A program made the position numbers and the translations under genes. A model generated the notes under the pieces. The model saw nothing but the letters and a program-made list of their open reading frames with translations, searched no databases and was not told the origin of the DNA. Positions 50,697 through 59,235 of a stretch of DNA of 64,000 bases are shown one piece after another. Numbering within the stretch: position 1 is the stretch's first letter; each line of letters opens with the position of its first letter. Origin of the DNA: Haliea sp964022665 (GTDB lineage Bacteria; Pseudomonadota; Gammaproteobacteria; Pseudomonadales; Halieaceae); the NCBI GenBank assembly GCA_964022665.1, contig CAXIDF010000015.1:26712-90711 (forward strand), written 5' to 3'.

Positions 50697-51133
50697 TGTA
50701 TTGCGTGATATGGCTGCGCCGCAGCACCTTGCTGGCGGGGATGCTGGTGCTTTCCGGTTGTAGCATCTACTCAACGCCGCAGGGCCCGGCACCGATAGAG
50801 ACGCGTCCCGAGCCGGGCGTAGTGCAAGAGGACAAGCGGCCCCCGGTGGCGCCACAACCGCCGCCGGCGGCTGAGCCCAATGCTGTTGCGGCCTACGCTG
50901 GCCTGCTTGGCAAGGCGCGCGCCGCGAGCGCCCGGGGCGACTACAACGGCGCACTCTCCCTGCTCGAACGCGCCCAGCGCATCGACCCGGACAGCGCAGA
51001 GATCTACCTGGAGCTGGCCCGCACCTACGCCGCGCAGGGCCAGACAGAGCAGGCCCGCGCAACGGCTGCCCGCGGCACACTGTATTGCCGCAGCGAGAGT
51101 GAGTGCGCGGCGCTGCGGGCGCTGTCGCGCTAG
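50696..51133 (+). CDS. TPR-containing lipoprotein downstream of mrcB
   Basis: The 145-residue product has a lipobox LSGC, a proline-rich linker, and one to two tetratricopeptide units (ASARGDYNGALSLLERAQRI, then IYLELARTYAAQGQTEQARA). The ATG overlaps the mrcB stop (TGATG). A lipoprotein coupled to a class A PBP suggests an outer-membrane partner or activator, in the way LpoB or LpoP work. LpoP of Pseudomonas is a TPR lipoprotein encoded beside its PBP1b gene, and this looks like its counterpart. The functional link is inferred. Confidence 0.75.
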   Translation: MYCVIWLRRSTLLAGMLVLSGCSIYSTPQGPAPIETRPEPGVVQEDKRPPVAPQPPPAAEPNAVAAYAGLLGKARAASARGDYNGALSLLERAQRIDPDSAEIYLELARTYAAQGQTEQARATAARGTLYCRSESECAALRALSR

Positions 51134-52608
51134 CGGTTTTCGCAGACCACCTGAAAGCCTTCAGCGGAGGGCTCAAAGCGCAGTTGCTGATTGATGCAGG
51201 CGGGGATATCGCCGGCCGAGTGGCTGACAAAAATGATCTGGGTGTCGCTGTGCGCCGCAATGTGGTCTATCGCCTGCAGCAGTCGCCTGCGGTGGCTGCC
51301 ATCCAGTCCCAGGGTAGGTTCGTCCAGCAGCAGTATCAGGGGCGATTTCACCATGGCCCTGGCCAGCAGGACCATGCGTTGCAGGCCGAAGGACAGGGTG
51401 TCGTAGCTGTGACCTGCGAGCTCGCCGATACCCAGCGCGGTGAGCCATGCCTCTGCGCCGCGCCGCTGCAGATCGCCCCAGTCATCGAACAGCCCCACAC
51501 TGTCGAAGAACCCGGATACCACCACCTCAACCACCTTCATGGAGCGGGCGAAATTGAGTTGTAACTGTGTGTCGAGCTGACCGTACTTCTGTTTGATCTC
51601 CCAGATGCTTTCACCGCTGCCGCGCTTGCGGCCAAAGAGCGTGATGTCCTGCCCGTAGGCCTTGTGGTTGTCGCCGGTAATGAGGCTGAGCAGGGTGGTC
51701 TTGCCGCAGCCGTTGGGCCCGGAAACGCAGCAATGCTGGTGGCGGTCGAAGCGCCAGTTGAGCTGTTGCAGCACGGTCAGCTCACCGTAGCGCACACCGA
51801 CATTGCGCAGCTCCAGTAACGGGCCTTCAGGTAGCTGGTAGGGACGCGGTGCCGGCGCCGGTAAGGCGGTGAACGGTGGCAGAGGCGGGGCCAGCAGTTG
51901 CTGTACTTCCGCGCGTTCCATCACCTCATCCGGTGCGCCCTGGCACAACACCTGTCCGTCATCCAGAACCAGTACCCGGTCTACCGCGCGAGGAATATCT
52001 TCCAGTTGTCGACACAGGATGAGCAGGCTCTGCTGCCCCTCGAGCAGGGCGTTGATCGCGCTGTGCATGGCCTGCTGGCTGGCGTGATCCAGGCCATCCA
52101 GCGGGCTGTCGAGTATCAGCAGTGCAGGGTTGCTGAGCAGCGCGCGCACCAGCAGCGTTTTGCGCATCTCGCCCGTGGAAATATAGCGCAGGCCGCGGTC
52201 CAGAATGTGCTCGATGCGCAGCCGGGTTATCCAGGCCTGAAACTGTTCATCCGCTGGTTTGCCATCCAGAATGATATCCCGCACACGTGTGCCGGGGTCT
52301 GCGGCGTCCGCTCGGTATTCAGAGTCATCCAGCTTGCGGTCCCGGGCGCACAGCGCCTGGGCCTGTTCGAAGCACACGTAGGCAACCCCGTTGGCGAGCA
52401 GCTGCGGTGAGCTGTGGTAGCTGCCCGAGAAGTGCGTGGCCTGGTGGCTGAGTATGCGGGCCAGGCTGGTTTTACCGCTCCCATTCGGCCCCACGCAGGC
52501 CCAGTGCTGGCCGCTCTGCAATGTCCAGCTGAGTTGCCTGAGGGCCGGCTGTGCGCGGTAGACGAGGTTGATATCGCGCAATTCAAGCAGTGTCTGTTGA
52601 TCGGTCAT
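51130..52608 (-). CDS. ModF-like tandem ABC ATPase
   Basis: The 492-residue protein contains two ABC ATPase domains. Walker A motifs are GPNGSGKTS and GPNGCGKTT; Walker B regions are ALLILDSPLDGLDH and LILLLDEPTLGLDG. The first signature is ISTGEMRKTLL and the second LSFGLQRMVLLARAM, so both C-loops are degenerate. Overall it resembles ModF/PhrA-type ATPases, which lack membrane partners in the same operon; no permease gene is nearby. The role is not settled. Its end overlaps the TPR lipoprotein gene tail to tail. Confidence 0.8.
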   Translation of the reverse strand: MTDQQTLLELRDINLVYRAQPALRQLSWTLQSGQHWACVGPNGSGKTSLARILSHQATHFSGSYHSSPQLLANGVAYVCFEQAQALCARDRKLDDSEYRADAADPGTRVRDIILDGKPADEQFQAWITRLRIEHILDRGLRYISTGEMRKTLLVRALLSNPALLILDSPLDGLDHASQQAMHSAINALLEGQQSLLILCRQLEDIPRAVDRVLVLDDGQVLCQGAPDEVMERAEVQQLLAPPLPPFTALPAPAPRPYQLPEGPLLELRNVGVRYGELTVLQQLNWRFDRHQHCCVSGPNGCGKTTLLSLITGDNHKAYGQDITLFGRKRGSGESIWEIKQKYGQLDTQLQLNFARSMKVVEVVVSGFFDSVGLFDDWGDLQRRGAEAWLTALGIGELAGHSYDTLSFGLQRMVLLARAMVKSPLILLLDEPTLGLDGSHRRRLLQAIDHIAAHSDTQIIFVSHSAGDIPACINQQLRFEPSAEGFQVVCENR

Positions 52609-52688
52609 GCGGGTTTCCCGGTTGTCGGCGGCTTGTCATGGCGTGCCCCGGCTGGCTTAATCAGGGGCCAGTCTGCAGGAATCCGCCG

Positions 52689-53309
52689 GTGTCTGTCTCT
52701 CTGCTGCACATGATCGAAAACCGTCTGGCCGCACACCGGCCGGGCCGGCCGTGGTTGCGGCCTTTGATGAAGCGCTCGGCCGTGGCGCTGGTGTTGCAGG
52801 TGCGAGAGGGTGAGTTGCACATTCTAATGATCAAGCGCGCGGAAAGGGAGGGGGACCCCTGGTCCGGGCACATGGCGTTTCCCGGTGGCCGCATGGATCC
52901 GGGTGACGCCCACGGCTATGCGGTGGCGCTGCGCGAAACGCAGGAAGAGGTGGGGCTGGACCTGGCCCGGCAGGCGCGCTGTATCGGGCGGTTGTCCGAC
53001 CTCAATGCGCGGCCCCGCCGGAGCACACTGGGCATGGCGGTGAGTCCTTTTGTGTTCCGCATGGATCGCAACGCACATTTCCAGCTGAATTACGAGGTGG
53101 CCGAAGTGGTCTGGGTGCCGCTGGAGTTTCTTCTCGACAACGCCAACCGCGACACCATGCGTTGGCAACGCAACCGCATCACCCTGAACATGCCCTGCTA
53201 CCTCTACGGCAAATACCGTATCTGGGGCCTGTCGCTGGCGATGCTGGATGAGCTGATGGACCTTGTCGAAGGCAGCCGCGAGCGGCGCCGCAGCTGGCGC
53301 AGGCGTTAG
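52689..53309 (+). CDS. Nudix hydrolase
   Basis: The Nudix box is present as GGRMDPGDAHGYAVALRE followed by TQEEVGL. The first acidic residue of the consensus is Asp rather than Glu, and the catalytic RETQEEVG helix is complete. The upstream MAFPGG and the preceding hydrophobic strand are of the CoA-pyrophosphatase type, which suggests but does not prove that substrate. I chose the GTG at 52689, with AGGA upstream; an ATG at 52710 would shorten it by 7 residues. Divergent from the ModF-like gene. Confidence 0.82.
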   Translation: MSVSLLHMIENRLAAHRPGRPWLRPLMKRSAVALVLQVREGELHILMIKRAEREGDPWSGHMAFPGGRMDPGDAHGYAVALRETQEEVGLDLARQARCIGRLSDLNARPRRSTLGMAVSPFVFRMDRNAHFQLNYEVAEVVWVPLEFLLDNANRDTMRWQRNRITLNMPCYLYGKYRIWGLSLAMLDELMDLVEGSRERRRSWRRR

Positions 53310-53315
53310 TCGCGC

Positions 53316-53990
53316 TCAGCGCACGTCGCGCAGGAACTCGCTGGTGTCGAGCATCAACTCACGCAGGGCGGGGTCTTCGCGGCTCGCTTCCTGCAAGGCT
53401 TCACGGCTCACCTCACCGCGGATATAGGCGCTCAACAGTTCCAGCAGCACGGGTGTCATTTTCGGCTCGTGTTCCCAGCGCGGTGCGTCTACCAGGTTTC
53501 CGGTCACCCGCCCGTCATGCAGTTGCAGCCAGTAACCGCCGCAGCTGGACAGGGTGTAGTCGCCAATCCGGCCGTAGCTGATATTCGGGGTCAGCGGGTC
53601 AAAGCCACCGGGAACGGTGTCTGTGATGCGCTGCAGCGCCATGACCCAGCGACTGCCGGCGGGGAACAGCGCGGCTTCGGGGCGGCAGTAGTCACGCGCC
53701 TGCAGCCACAGGCGAATCGTCTCATTGTATTCGCGCCCGCTCAGGATGGTGTCCACGGTCAGGTCGAGTGAATTGCCCTTGCCGCCGACCACGGTCACCG
53801 TCGCCACCAGATCGGTGGTTGCCTGTACATCCGCGAAACCGCCTTGCCACAGGCACAGGCAGGACTCCTCCGGCGCCATTTGAGCGCTGTCATCCGTGTC
53901 TTCCGCTGTGCTGTCCGCCTGTGCAGCGCTGGCTGCGAGGACGATGGCCAGCGCCGTCAGCCTGCTGGTGTGCCGCCACTGCCTTTTCAT
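53316..53990 (-). CDS. Secreted protein of unknown function with NTR/TIMP-like N-terminus
   Basis: The 224-residue protein has a signal peptide ending near AAQA. The mature N-terminal region (CLCLWQGGFADVQATTDLV, then VTVVGGKGNSLDLTVDTIL) resembles the start of NTR/TIMP-like beta-barrels, in which such cysteines form disulfides; later cysteines are in ARDYCRPEAA and TLSSCGGYW. This resemblance is by eye only. It is followed 8 nt upstream on its strand by hemB's end, so it may be co-transcribed from hemB. No function is assigned. Confidence 0.65.
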   Translation of the reverse strand: MKRQWRHTSRLTALAIVLAASAAQADSTAEDTDDSAQMAPEESCLCLWQGGFADVQATTDLVATVTVVGGKGNSLDLTVDTILSGREYNETIRLWLQARDYCRPEAALFPAGSRWVMALQRITDTVPGGFDPLTPNISYGRIGDYTLSSCGGYWLQLHDGRVTGNLVDAPRWEHEPKMTPVLLELLSAYIRGEVSREALQEASREDPALRELMLDTSEFLRDVR

Positions 53991-53998
53991 GCCGGTGG

Positions 53999-55006
53999 CT
54001 AGGCCTGCAGTGCGCGTGCCGCCTGCAGCGCGAAGTAGGTCAGTATGCCGTCACAGCCCGCGCGCTTGAAGGCCAGCAGTGACTCCAGCATAACCGGCTC
54101 CTGCGCCAGCCACCCCTGCTGGAAAGCCGCCATATGCATGGCGTATTCACCGCTCACCTGATAGGCAAAGGTCGGCGCTTGCAGGGTATCCTTGACCCGG
54201 CGCACGATATCCAAATAGGGCATGCCGGGCTTGATCATGATCATGTCGGCACCTTCGGCGAGGTCGAGGGCACATTCGTGCAGCGCCTCATCGCTGTTGC
54301 CGGGGTCCATCTGGTAGCTGAATTTGTTGCCTCCCTTGATGTTGCCGGCGGACCCGACCGCATCGCGGAATGGTCCGTAGTAAGCCGAGGCATATTTTGC
54401 CGCATAGGCCATGATCAGTGTGTTGGGGTGACTGTGCTGCTCGAGCACACGGCGGATCGCGCCCACGCGCCCGTCCATCATGTCCGATGGGGCCACGATA
54501 TCAGCGCCGGCTTCGGCGTGGGAGAGGGCCTGTTGCACCAGCGCCTCACTGGTGACGTCGTTGAGCACGTAGCCCTGCGTATCGATAATGCCGTCCTGGC
54601 CATGCGTGGTGTAAGGGTCCAGCGCAACATCGGTGATCACGCCGAGGTCCGGCACGGCATCTTTCAATGCTTTTACCGTGCGCTGCACGAGACCGTCGGG
54701 GTTCCAGGCTTCCTCGGCCTGCAGGCTCTTGCGTTCGCCAGGGACGACGGGGAAAAGCGCCAGCGCGGGAATGCCCAGGCCATGTGCTTCGCGCGCGAGG
54801 TCGGTGAGCAGGTCAATGCTCAGGCGTTCGATGCCAGGCATCGAGGCGACGGTATGCCGCTGCTGGCGCCCCTCCAGCACGAACACGGGGAAGATCAGGT
54901 CCGCGGGGCTGAGGGCGTGCTCCTGCACCATGCGGCGGGAGAACGCGTGCGCACGCAGCCGCCGCATGCGGGTATCGGGGAATGGGCCTCTGGGGCTCTG
55001 GAACAT
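53999..55006 (-). CDS. hemB: Delta-aminolevulinic acid dehydratase (porphobilinogen synthase)
   Basis: HemB condenses two ALA molecules into porphobilinogen. The 335-residue TIM barrel has the active-site lysine motifs YAAKYASAYYGPFRDAV and MIMIKPGMPYLD. At the metal site the sequence is DVALDPYTTHGQDG with no cysteines, so the enzyme belongs to the magnesium-type group like the Pseudomonas one, not the zinc type of E. coli. It lies 15 nt after hemL. Confidence 0.96.
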   Translation of the reverse strand: MFQSPRGPFPDTRMRRLRAHAFSRRMVQEHALSPADLIFPVFVLEGRQQRHTVASMPGIERLSIDLLTDLAREAHGLGIPALALFPVVPGERKSLQAEEAWNPDGLVQRTVKALKDAVPDLGVITDVALDPYTTHGQDGIIDTQGYVLNDVTSEALVQQALSHAEAGADIVAPSDMMDGRVGAIRRVLEQHSHPNTLIMAYAAKYASAYYGPFRDAVGSAGNIKGGNKFSYQMDPGNSDEALHECALDLAEGADMIMIKPGMPYLDIVRRVKDTLQAPTFAYQVSGEYAMHMAAFQQGWLAQEPVMLESLLAFKRAGCDGILTYFALQAARALQA

Positions 55007-55021
55007 GGCAGAAATCTCCGG

Positions 55022-56302
55022 TCAGAGGCTGGCGAACGCGCTGCGCGCCGCGGTGAGGGTCTGCTCGATATCGTCGTCGCTGTGAACCGCAGAGGTAAAG
55101 CCGGCCTCGTAGGACGCCGGCGCGAGGTACACCCCAGCCTCCAGCATCAGGTGGAAGAAGCGGTTGAAAGCGGCACCATCGCAGGCCATCACCTGCTGAT
55201 AGTTGCTGACATTGGTGGCATCGGTGAAGAAGCCGCCGAACATGGTGCCCGCGTGATTCGTGGTGAAGGGCACCCCGGCCTCCGCTGCGGCCTGCTCCAT
55301 GCCACGACAGAGTTGCGTCGTGCGCTCGAAAATGGGCTCGTAGAAACCGGGCGCTGAGATAACCTCCATGGTAGCCAGGCCCGCCGCCATGGCGATGGGG
55401 TTGCCCGAAAGCGTGCCGGCCTGGTAAACCGGACCCAGCGGTGCAATCTGTTCCATGATGTGGCGCTTGCCGCCGAACGCACCCACTGGCATACCGCCAC
55501 CGATCACCTTGCCCAGGCAAGTGAGGTCCGCGTCAATACCATAGAAGCCCTGAGCGCCCTGCAGGCCGAAACGGAACCCGGTCATGACCTCGTCCAGAAT
55601 CAGCACGCTGCCGTGCGCATCACACACCTCGCGCAGTGCCTCCAGGAAGCCCGGCTGCGGGGGAATACAGTTCATGTTGCCGGCAACCGGCTCCACAATA
55701 ATGCAGGCGACGCCGTCGCCGTGCTCGGCGAAGGCGCGGCGCAGGCCATCAATGTCGTTGTAGGTCAGGGTCATGGTGTGGTCGGCCAGTGCGGCCGGCA
55801 CACCGGGTGAGCTGGGTACGCCCAGGGTGAGTGCCCCGGAGCCCGCCTTCACCAGCAGTGAATCCGAGTGCCCGTGATAGCAACCCTCGAACTTCACGAT
55901 GGTGTCGCGCCCGGTGAAGCCCCGCGCCAGGCGTATGGCGCTCATGGTCGCTTCTGTGCCCGAGTTGACCATGCGCACCAGGTCCATGCCGGGCATGATG
56001 TCGCAGATGCGGTCAGCGAGCTGTATTTCCAGCTCGGTGGGTGTGCCGAAGCTGAGCCCTTTGGCCGCCTGGCGGATAACCGCTTCACGCACGTGTGGGT
56101 GATTGTGGCCCATGAGCATCGGGCCCCAGGACAGCACGTAGTCGATGTAGCGTTTCCCTTCGCAGTCGTACAGGTAAGCGCCGTCCGCACTGTCGACGAA
56201 CACGGGGGTGCCGCCCACGGCCTTGAAGGCGCGTACCGGGGAATTGACACCCCCCGGGATGTGTTGCAGGGCGCGCTCGAAAAGTTGCTGTGATGTGGTC
56301 AT
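55022..56302 (-). CDS. hemL: Glutamate-1-semialdehyde 2,1-aminomutase
   Basis: HemL makes 5-aminolevulinate by the C5 route. The PLP enzyme has ALQHIPGGVNSPVRAFK at its start, the SGTEATMSAIRLARG phosphate-binding motif, ILDEVMTGFR, and the Schiff-base lysine in GKVIGGGMPVGAFGG. The length is 426 residues from the internal ATG; an upstream in-frame extension has no homology. It sits between hemJ and hemB, forming a heme-synthesis cluster. Confidence 0.96.
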   Translation of the reverse strand: MTTSQQLFERALQHIPGGVNSPVRAFKAVGGTPVFVDSADGAYLYDCEGKRYIDYVLSWGPMLMGHNHPHVREAVIRQAAKGLSFGTPTELEIQLADRICDIMPGMDLVRMVNSGTEATMSAIRLARGFTGRDTIVKFEGCYHGHSDSLLVKAGSGALTLGVPSSPGVPAALADHTMTLTYNDIDGLRRAFAEHGDGVACIIVEPVAGNMNCIPPQPGFLEALREVCDAHGSVLILDEVMTGFRFGLQGAQGFYGIDADLTCLGKVIGGGMPVGAFGGKRHIMEQIAPLGPVYQAGTLSGNPIAMAAGLATMEVISAPGFYEPIFERTTQLCRGMEQAAAEAGVPFTTNHAGTMFGGFFTDATNVSNYQQVMACDGAAFNRFFHLMLEAGVYLAPASYEAGFTSAVHSDDDIEQTLTAARSAFASL

Positions 56303-56393
56303 GCAGTCGGTTCCTGGTTCCTGTGATTGCGGGTGCTGTGCGCGCGGATTATTGCGGTTCGCTGGCAGTATAGACAACCCTGCCCCGCTTCCG

Positions 56394-56813
56394 TCAAAGC
56401 GGCCTCACAACCGCCAGAATGATGATGGCGAAGAGAAACAGCACCGGAATTTCATTGAAGAAGCGGTAGAACACATGGCCGTGCCGATTGCTGTCGGCAT
56501 TTGCCTCGCGCACGTAGCGACCGCACTGCAGATGGTACAGTATCAGGCACACCACGCCGGCCAGCTTCAGCCACAGCCACGTGCTGGCCAGATAGTAGCC
56601 CGGGTTGGTGCCGATCAGCGCCAGGCCAAAGGCGACAGTGAGCACCATGAACGGGGTGACGAAGCGGTAGAGCTTGCGTGCCATGACCGCCAGCTGGGCG
56701 CGGGTGGCAGCATCCGGGCTGGCAGCGAAGTACACCAGTATGCGCGGCAGGTAGAACAGGCCGGCGAACCAGCAGACCATGAAAATCAGATGAAATGCCT
56801 TGAGCCATAGCAT
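56394..56813 (-). CDS. hemJ: Protoporphyrinogen IX oxidase HemJ
   Basis: HemJ oxidises protoporphyrinogen IX to protoporphyrin IX in organisms without HemG or HemY. The 139-residue, four-helix membrane protein begins LWLKAFHLIFMVCWFAGLFY, with the conserved His that binds heme, and continues with YLPRILVYFA and the WLWLKLAGV helix. It is 91 nt upstream of hemL on the same strand, and the neighbourhood supports the assignment over the generic CopD-like label. Confidence 0.88.
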   Translation of the reverse strand: MLWLKAFHLIFMVCWFAGLFYLPRILVYFAASPDAATRAQLAVMARKLYRFVTPFMVLTVAFGLALIGTNPGYYLASTWLWLKLAGVVCLILYHLQCGRYVREANADSNRHGHVFYRFFNEIPVLFLFAIIILAVVRPL

Positions 56814-56954
56814 GCAGAGAGAGTCCGTCAGCCAGTGTTGCGGTGGAAACCCAATATTAACAGTTATCTGCGCTGAATTTGCTCTTATACTAAGCTGTTT
56901 GCTGGCAGGCCGCCTGCGCGGGTCTGCTGAGGTTGCTGTATTTCAGGAGGGCGA

Positions 56955-57986
56955 ATGATCAGGGCAGGTATTGTGGGCGGCACCGGATACACCGGTGTTG
57001 AGTTGTTGCGCTTGCTGGCGTCTCACGCCGATGTAGAGGTGGTCGCGATCACTTCGCGCGCCGAGGCGGGGCGCCGGGTGGACGAACTGTACCCAAACCT
57101 CCGTGGTATCTACGACCTGACCTTTGCAGAGCCCGATGCGGCACTGTTGGCGGGTTGCGATGTGGTGTTCTTTGCTACACCGCACAATGTGGCCATGCAC
57201 ACGGTGCCCGAGCTGCTGGCGGCGGGTACGCGCGTGATTGATTTGTCCGCCGATTACCGTATTCGCGATGCCGCGCTGTGGTCGCGCTGGTACGGTGAGC
57301 CCCATGCCAGCCCCGAGTTGCTGGAACGTGCGGTGTACGGCCTGCCCGAAGTGCACCGGGAGAAAATTCGCGACGCACAGCTGCTCTCCTGCCCCGGCTG
57401 CTATCCCACGGCCATTCAGCTTGGCTGGTTGCCACTGCTGGCGGCGGGCAAGGTGGATCCCGGCAGCCTCATAGCCAGCGCCGCCTCCGGCGCCAGCGGC
57501 GCAGGGCGCCAGGCAAAAATCGACAACCTGCTGAGTGAGGTCTCGGGCAGTTTCAAGGCCTACGGGGTGGGTGGTCACCGCCACCTGCCGGAGATTGAAC
57601 AGGGGCTGGCGGAGGCCACGACGGAGGCGGTCGCAGTCACGTTCGTGCCGCACCTGCTGCCGATGGTGCGGGGCATTCATGCGACGCTGTTTGCGCGTCT
57701 GCGCGAGCCCGCCGAGGGTTTGCAGGCTCTATTCGAGGAGTACTATGCCGGGGAGCCTTTCGTCGATGTACTTCCGGCTGGCGTGTTTCCGCAAACGCGC
57801 ACAGTGAAGGGCGCCAACCGCTGCCAGCTTTCCATCAATGTGCCGCAGGGCCGCGATACCGTGGTGGTGCTTTCCACGATCGACAACCTGGTGAAAGGCG
57901 CTTCCGGGCAGGCGGTGCAGTGCCTGAATATCATGTTCGGCCTGCCGGAAACCCGCGGTCTGCAGCAGGTGGGTTTGTTGCCTTGA
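56955..57986 (+). CDS. argC: N-acetyl-gamma-glutamyl-phosphate reductase
   Basis: ArgC reduces N-acetylglutamyl phosphate in arginine synthesis. The 343-residue protein opens AGIVGGTGYTGVELLRLL, has the catalytic cysteine in SCPGCYPTA, and HRHLPEIEQ near the acid/base histidine. A strong AGGAG precedes the ATG. TATACT at 56886-56891 could be its -10, though the -35 is weak. It heads a plus-strand run argC-DUF6776-bactofilin-erpA conserved in Pseudomonas. Confidence 0.96.
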   Translation: MIRAGIVGGTGYTGVELLRLLASHADVEVVAITSRAEAGRRVDELYPNLRGIYDLTFAEPDAALLAGCDVVFFATPHNVAMHTVPELLAAGTRVIDLSADYRIRDAALWSRWYGEPHASPELLERAVYGLPEVHREKIRDAQLLSCPGCYPTAIQLGWLPLLAAGKVDPGSLIASAASGASGAGRQAKIDNLLSEVSGSFKAYGVGGHRHLPEIEQGLAEATTEAVAVTFVPHLLPMVRGIHATLFARLREPAEGLQALFEEYYAGEPFVDVLPAGVFPQTRTVKGANRCQLSINVPQGRDTVVVLSTIDNLVKGASGQAVQCLNIMFGLPETRGLQQVGLLP

Positions 57987-57987
57987 G

Positions 57988-58746
57988 GTGTCTGTGAGCA
58001 GTGGCTCGGAGCGCTACCGCACGGTGGTGCGGCGCTACCATGTCCGGCATCATCAATTCGTGGTTCTGGGACTGGCGCTTGCGGCATCGATAGTGCTGCT
58101 GGCAGGGTTTCTACTCGGTCGTCAGGCCGCATTCAGTGGCTCTGGCATCGATCCGGTGAAATACCGTGAGCAGGGCAAGGCATTGCGCGCCGCCCTGGCA
58201 GACAGCGCGGAGCTGAATCGGCAGGTGGGTGTGATGGCCGCGCGGCACGACGTGGACCGCGCCGCCCTGGAGCTTGTGCGGCAAGAACTGGCCGAGCAGA
58301 AGGAGTTGATCGCCGGCTTGGAGGAGGGGGTGCGCTTTTATCGCAGCCTGATGACCCCCGGTGAAATCGCCCAGGGGTTCAGCTTGCGTTCGATTGAGCT
58401 GGTGCTGCGCGATGAGCCCGGTCGCTACGGCTTCCGCATTGTGGCGCAGCAAGAGGCGCGCAAACACAGTACCCTGCAAGGGGAGCTGTATGCGGAGATT
58501 ACCGGTCAGCAAGCGGGCGACGCGCGCAGTTATCCGCTGTTTGAGTTGAGCCCCGATATCGAGCACAGCGTGCTGCCCCTGCGTTTTCGCTATTTCCAGT
58601 CGATAGAGGGCGACCTCGTGTTGCCTGAAGGCTTTGAACCGCAGGCCGTCAGCGTTGTGGCGACTGTGACCGCACCGCGCAAGGCGGAAGTGCGCGAGCA
58701 ATATCCGTGGCAGGTACAGGAGAGGTTTACACATGTGGGGAAATAA
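57988..58746 (+). CDS. DUF6776-like membrane protein, unknown function
   Basis: The 252-residue protein has one membrane segment (VVLGLALAASIVLLAGFLLG, about residues 25-44) and a coiled-coil region (residues about 60-115: heptad-rich, LRAALADSAELNRQ and LVRQELAEQKELIAGLEE). A C-terminal beta-rich domain with FRYFQSIEGDLVLPEGFEP follows. It starts at GTG, 1 nt after the argC stop, and overlaps the bactofilin gene by 14 nt. The constant pairing with a bactofilin suggests a membrane partner for that cytoskeletal protein; this is inference, and the family name is from memory. Confidence 0.72.
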   Translation: MSVSSGSERYRTVVRRYHVRHHQFVVLGLALAASIVLLAGFLLGRQAAFSGSGIDPVKYREQGKALRAALADSAELNRQVGVMAARHDVDRAALELVRQELAEQKELIAGLEEGVRFYRSLMTPGEIAQGFSLRSIELVLRDEPGRYGFRIVAQQEARKHSTLQGELYAEITGQQAGDARSYPLFELSPDIEHSVLPLRFRYFQSIEGDLVLPEGFEPQAVSVVATVTAPRKAEVREQYPWQVQERFTHVGK

Positions 58747-59167
58747 ACGCGGGACGTCGGCAGTCACCGGAGGCACGACGCTGATATCTCGCGATACACA
58801 GTTTGTTGGCACTATCCACTTCAGCGGCAATCTGGAAATCGAGGGCGAAGTGGTGGGCGATGTGCTCGCCGCGCCGGGTGCCGATGCGGTGGTCCGCCTG
58901 GTGGAGGCCGGCCGTATCCAGGGGGAAATCCGCGCCCCCCGGGTGATGATTAACGGCGCCGTTGAAGGGGCCGTGCATGCGACCAGCCACCTGGAGCTGG
59001 CGCCGCGCGCGCGCGTGTCCGGAGATGTGCACTACCACATTATCGAGATGGCGGCGGGCGCGGAAGTCAACGGGCGCTTGCTGCACTGCATGGAGTCCGA
59101 AGAGGCCTCCGCGGCACCCGCAGCGGTGTTTCTCGGCCAGCAGGACGCCGTTGCTAAAGTTGACTAA
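58733..59167 (+). CDS. Bactofilin (polymer-forming cytoskeletal protein)
   Basis: Bactofilins polymerise without nucleotide through a right-handed beta-helix. The 144-residue protein has the expected repeats of alternating hydrophobic/glycine pattern (FSGNLEIEGEVVGDV, GRIQGEIRAPRVMINGAVE, ARVSGDVHYHIIEM) flanked by polar tails. The gene overlaps the upstream membrane-protein gene by 14 nt. Its stop codon TAA lies within the IscR-like site of the erpA promoter. Confidence 0.88.
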   Translation: MWGNKRGTSAVTGGTTLISRDTQFVGTIHFSGNLEIEGEVVGDVLAAPGADAVVRLVEAGRIQGEIRAPRVMINGAVEGAVHATSHLELAPRARVSGDVHYHIIEMAAGAEVNGRLLHCMESEEASAAPAAVFLGQQDAVAKVD

Positions 59168-59202
59168 AATAGTCGGACTTACCATAATGGCGCCATTATG
59201 GT
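59156..59202 (+). promoter_or_regulatory. erpA promoter with IscR type-1-like site and 22-bp palindrome
   Basis: Positions 59156-59180 match the IscR type-1 consensus closely (GACT at 59162-59165, AAAAT, AGTC at 59171-59174, then GG). TTGACT (59160-59165), a 17-nt spacer and CATAAT (59183-59188) form a good sigma-70 promoter. ACCATAATGGCGCCATTATGGT (59181-59202) is a perfect 22-bp palindrome covering the -10 and probable start site. A [2Fe-2S]-IscR repressor is expected on the first element; what binds the second is unknown. Confidence 0.7.
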
Positions 59203-59235
59203 CATTGCGGGGGAACGTGTGCCCCGGAGAAAGGT

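Noticed and set aside
59181..59202. Palindrome upstream of erpA read as a terminator of the bactofilin gene
   Set aside because: There is no T-run after it, and it coincides with the -10 of a good promoter, so an operator is the better explanation.
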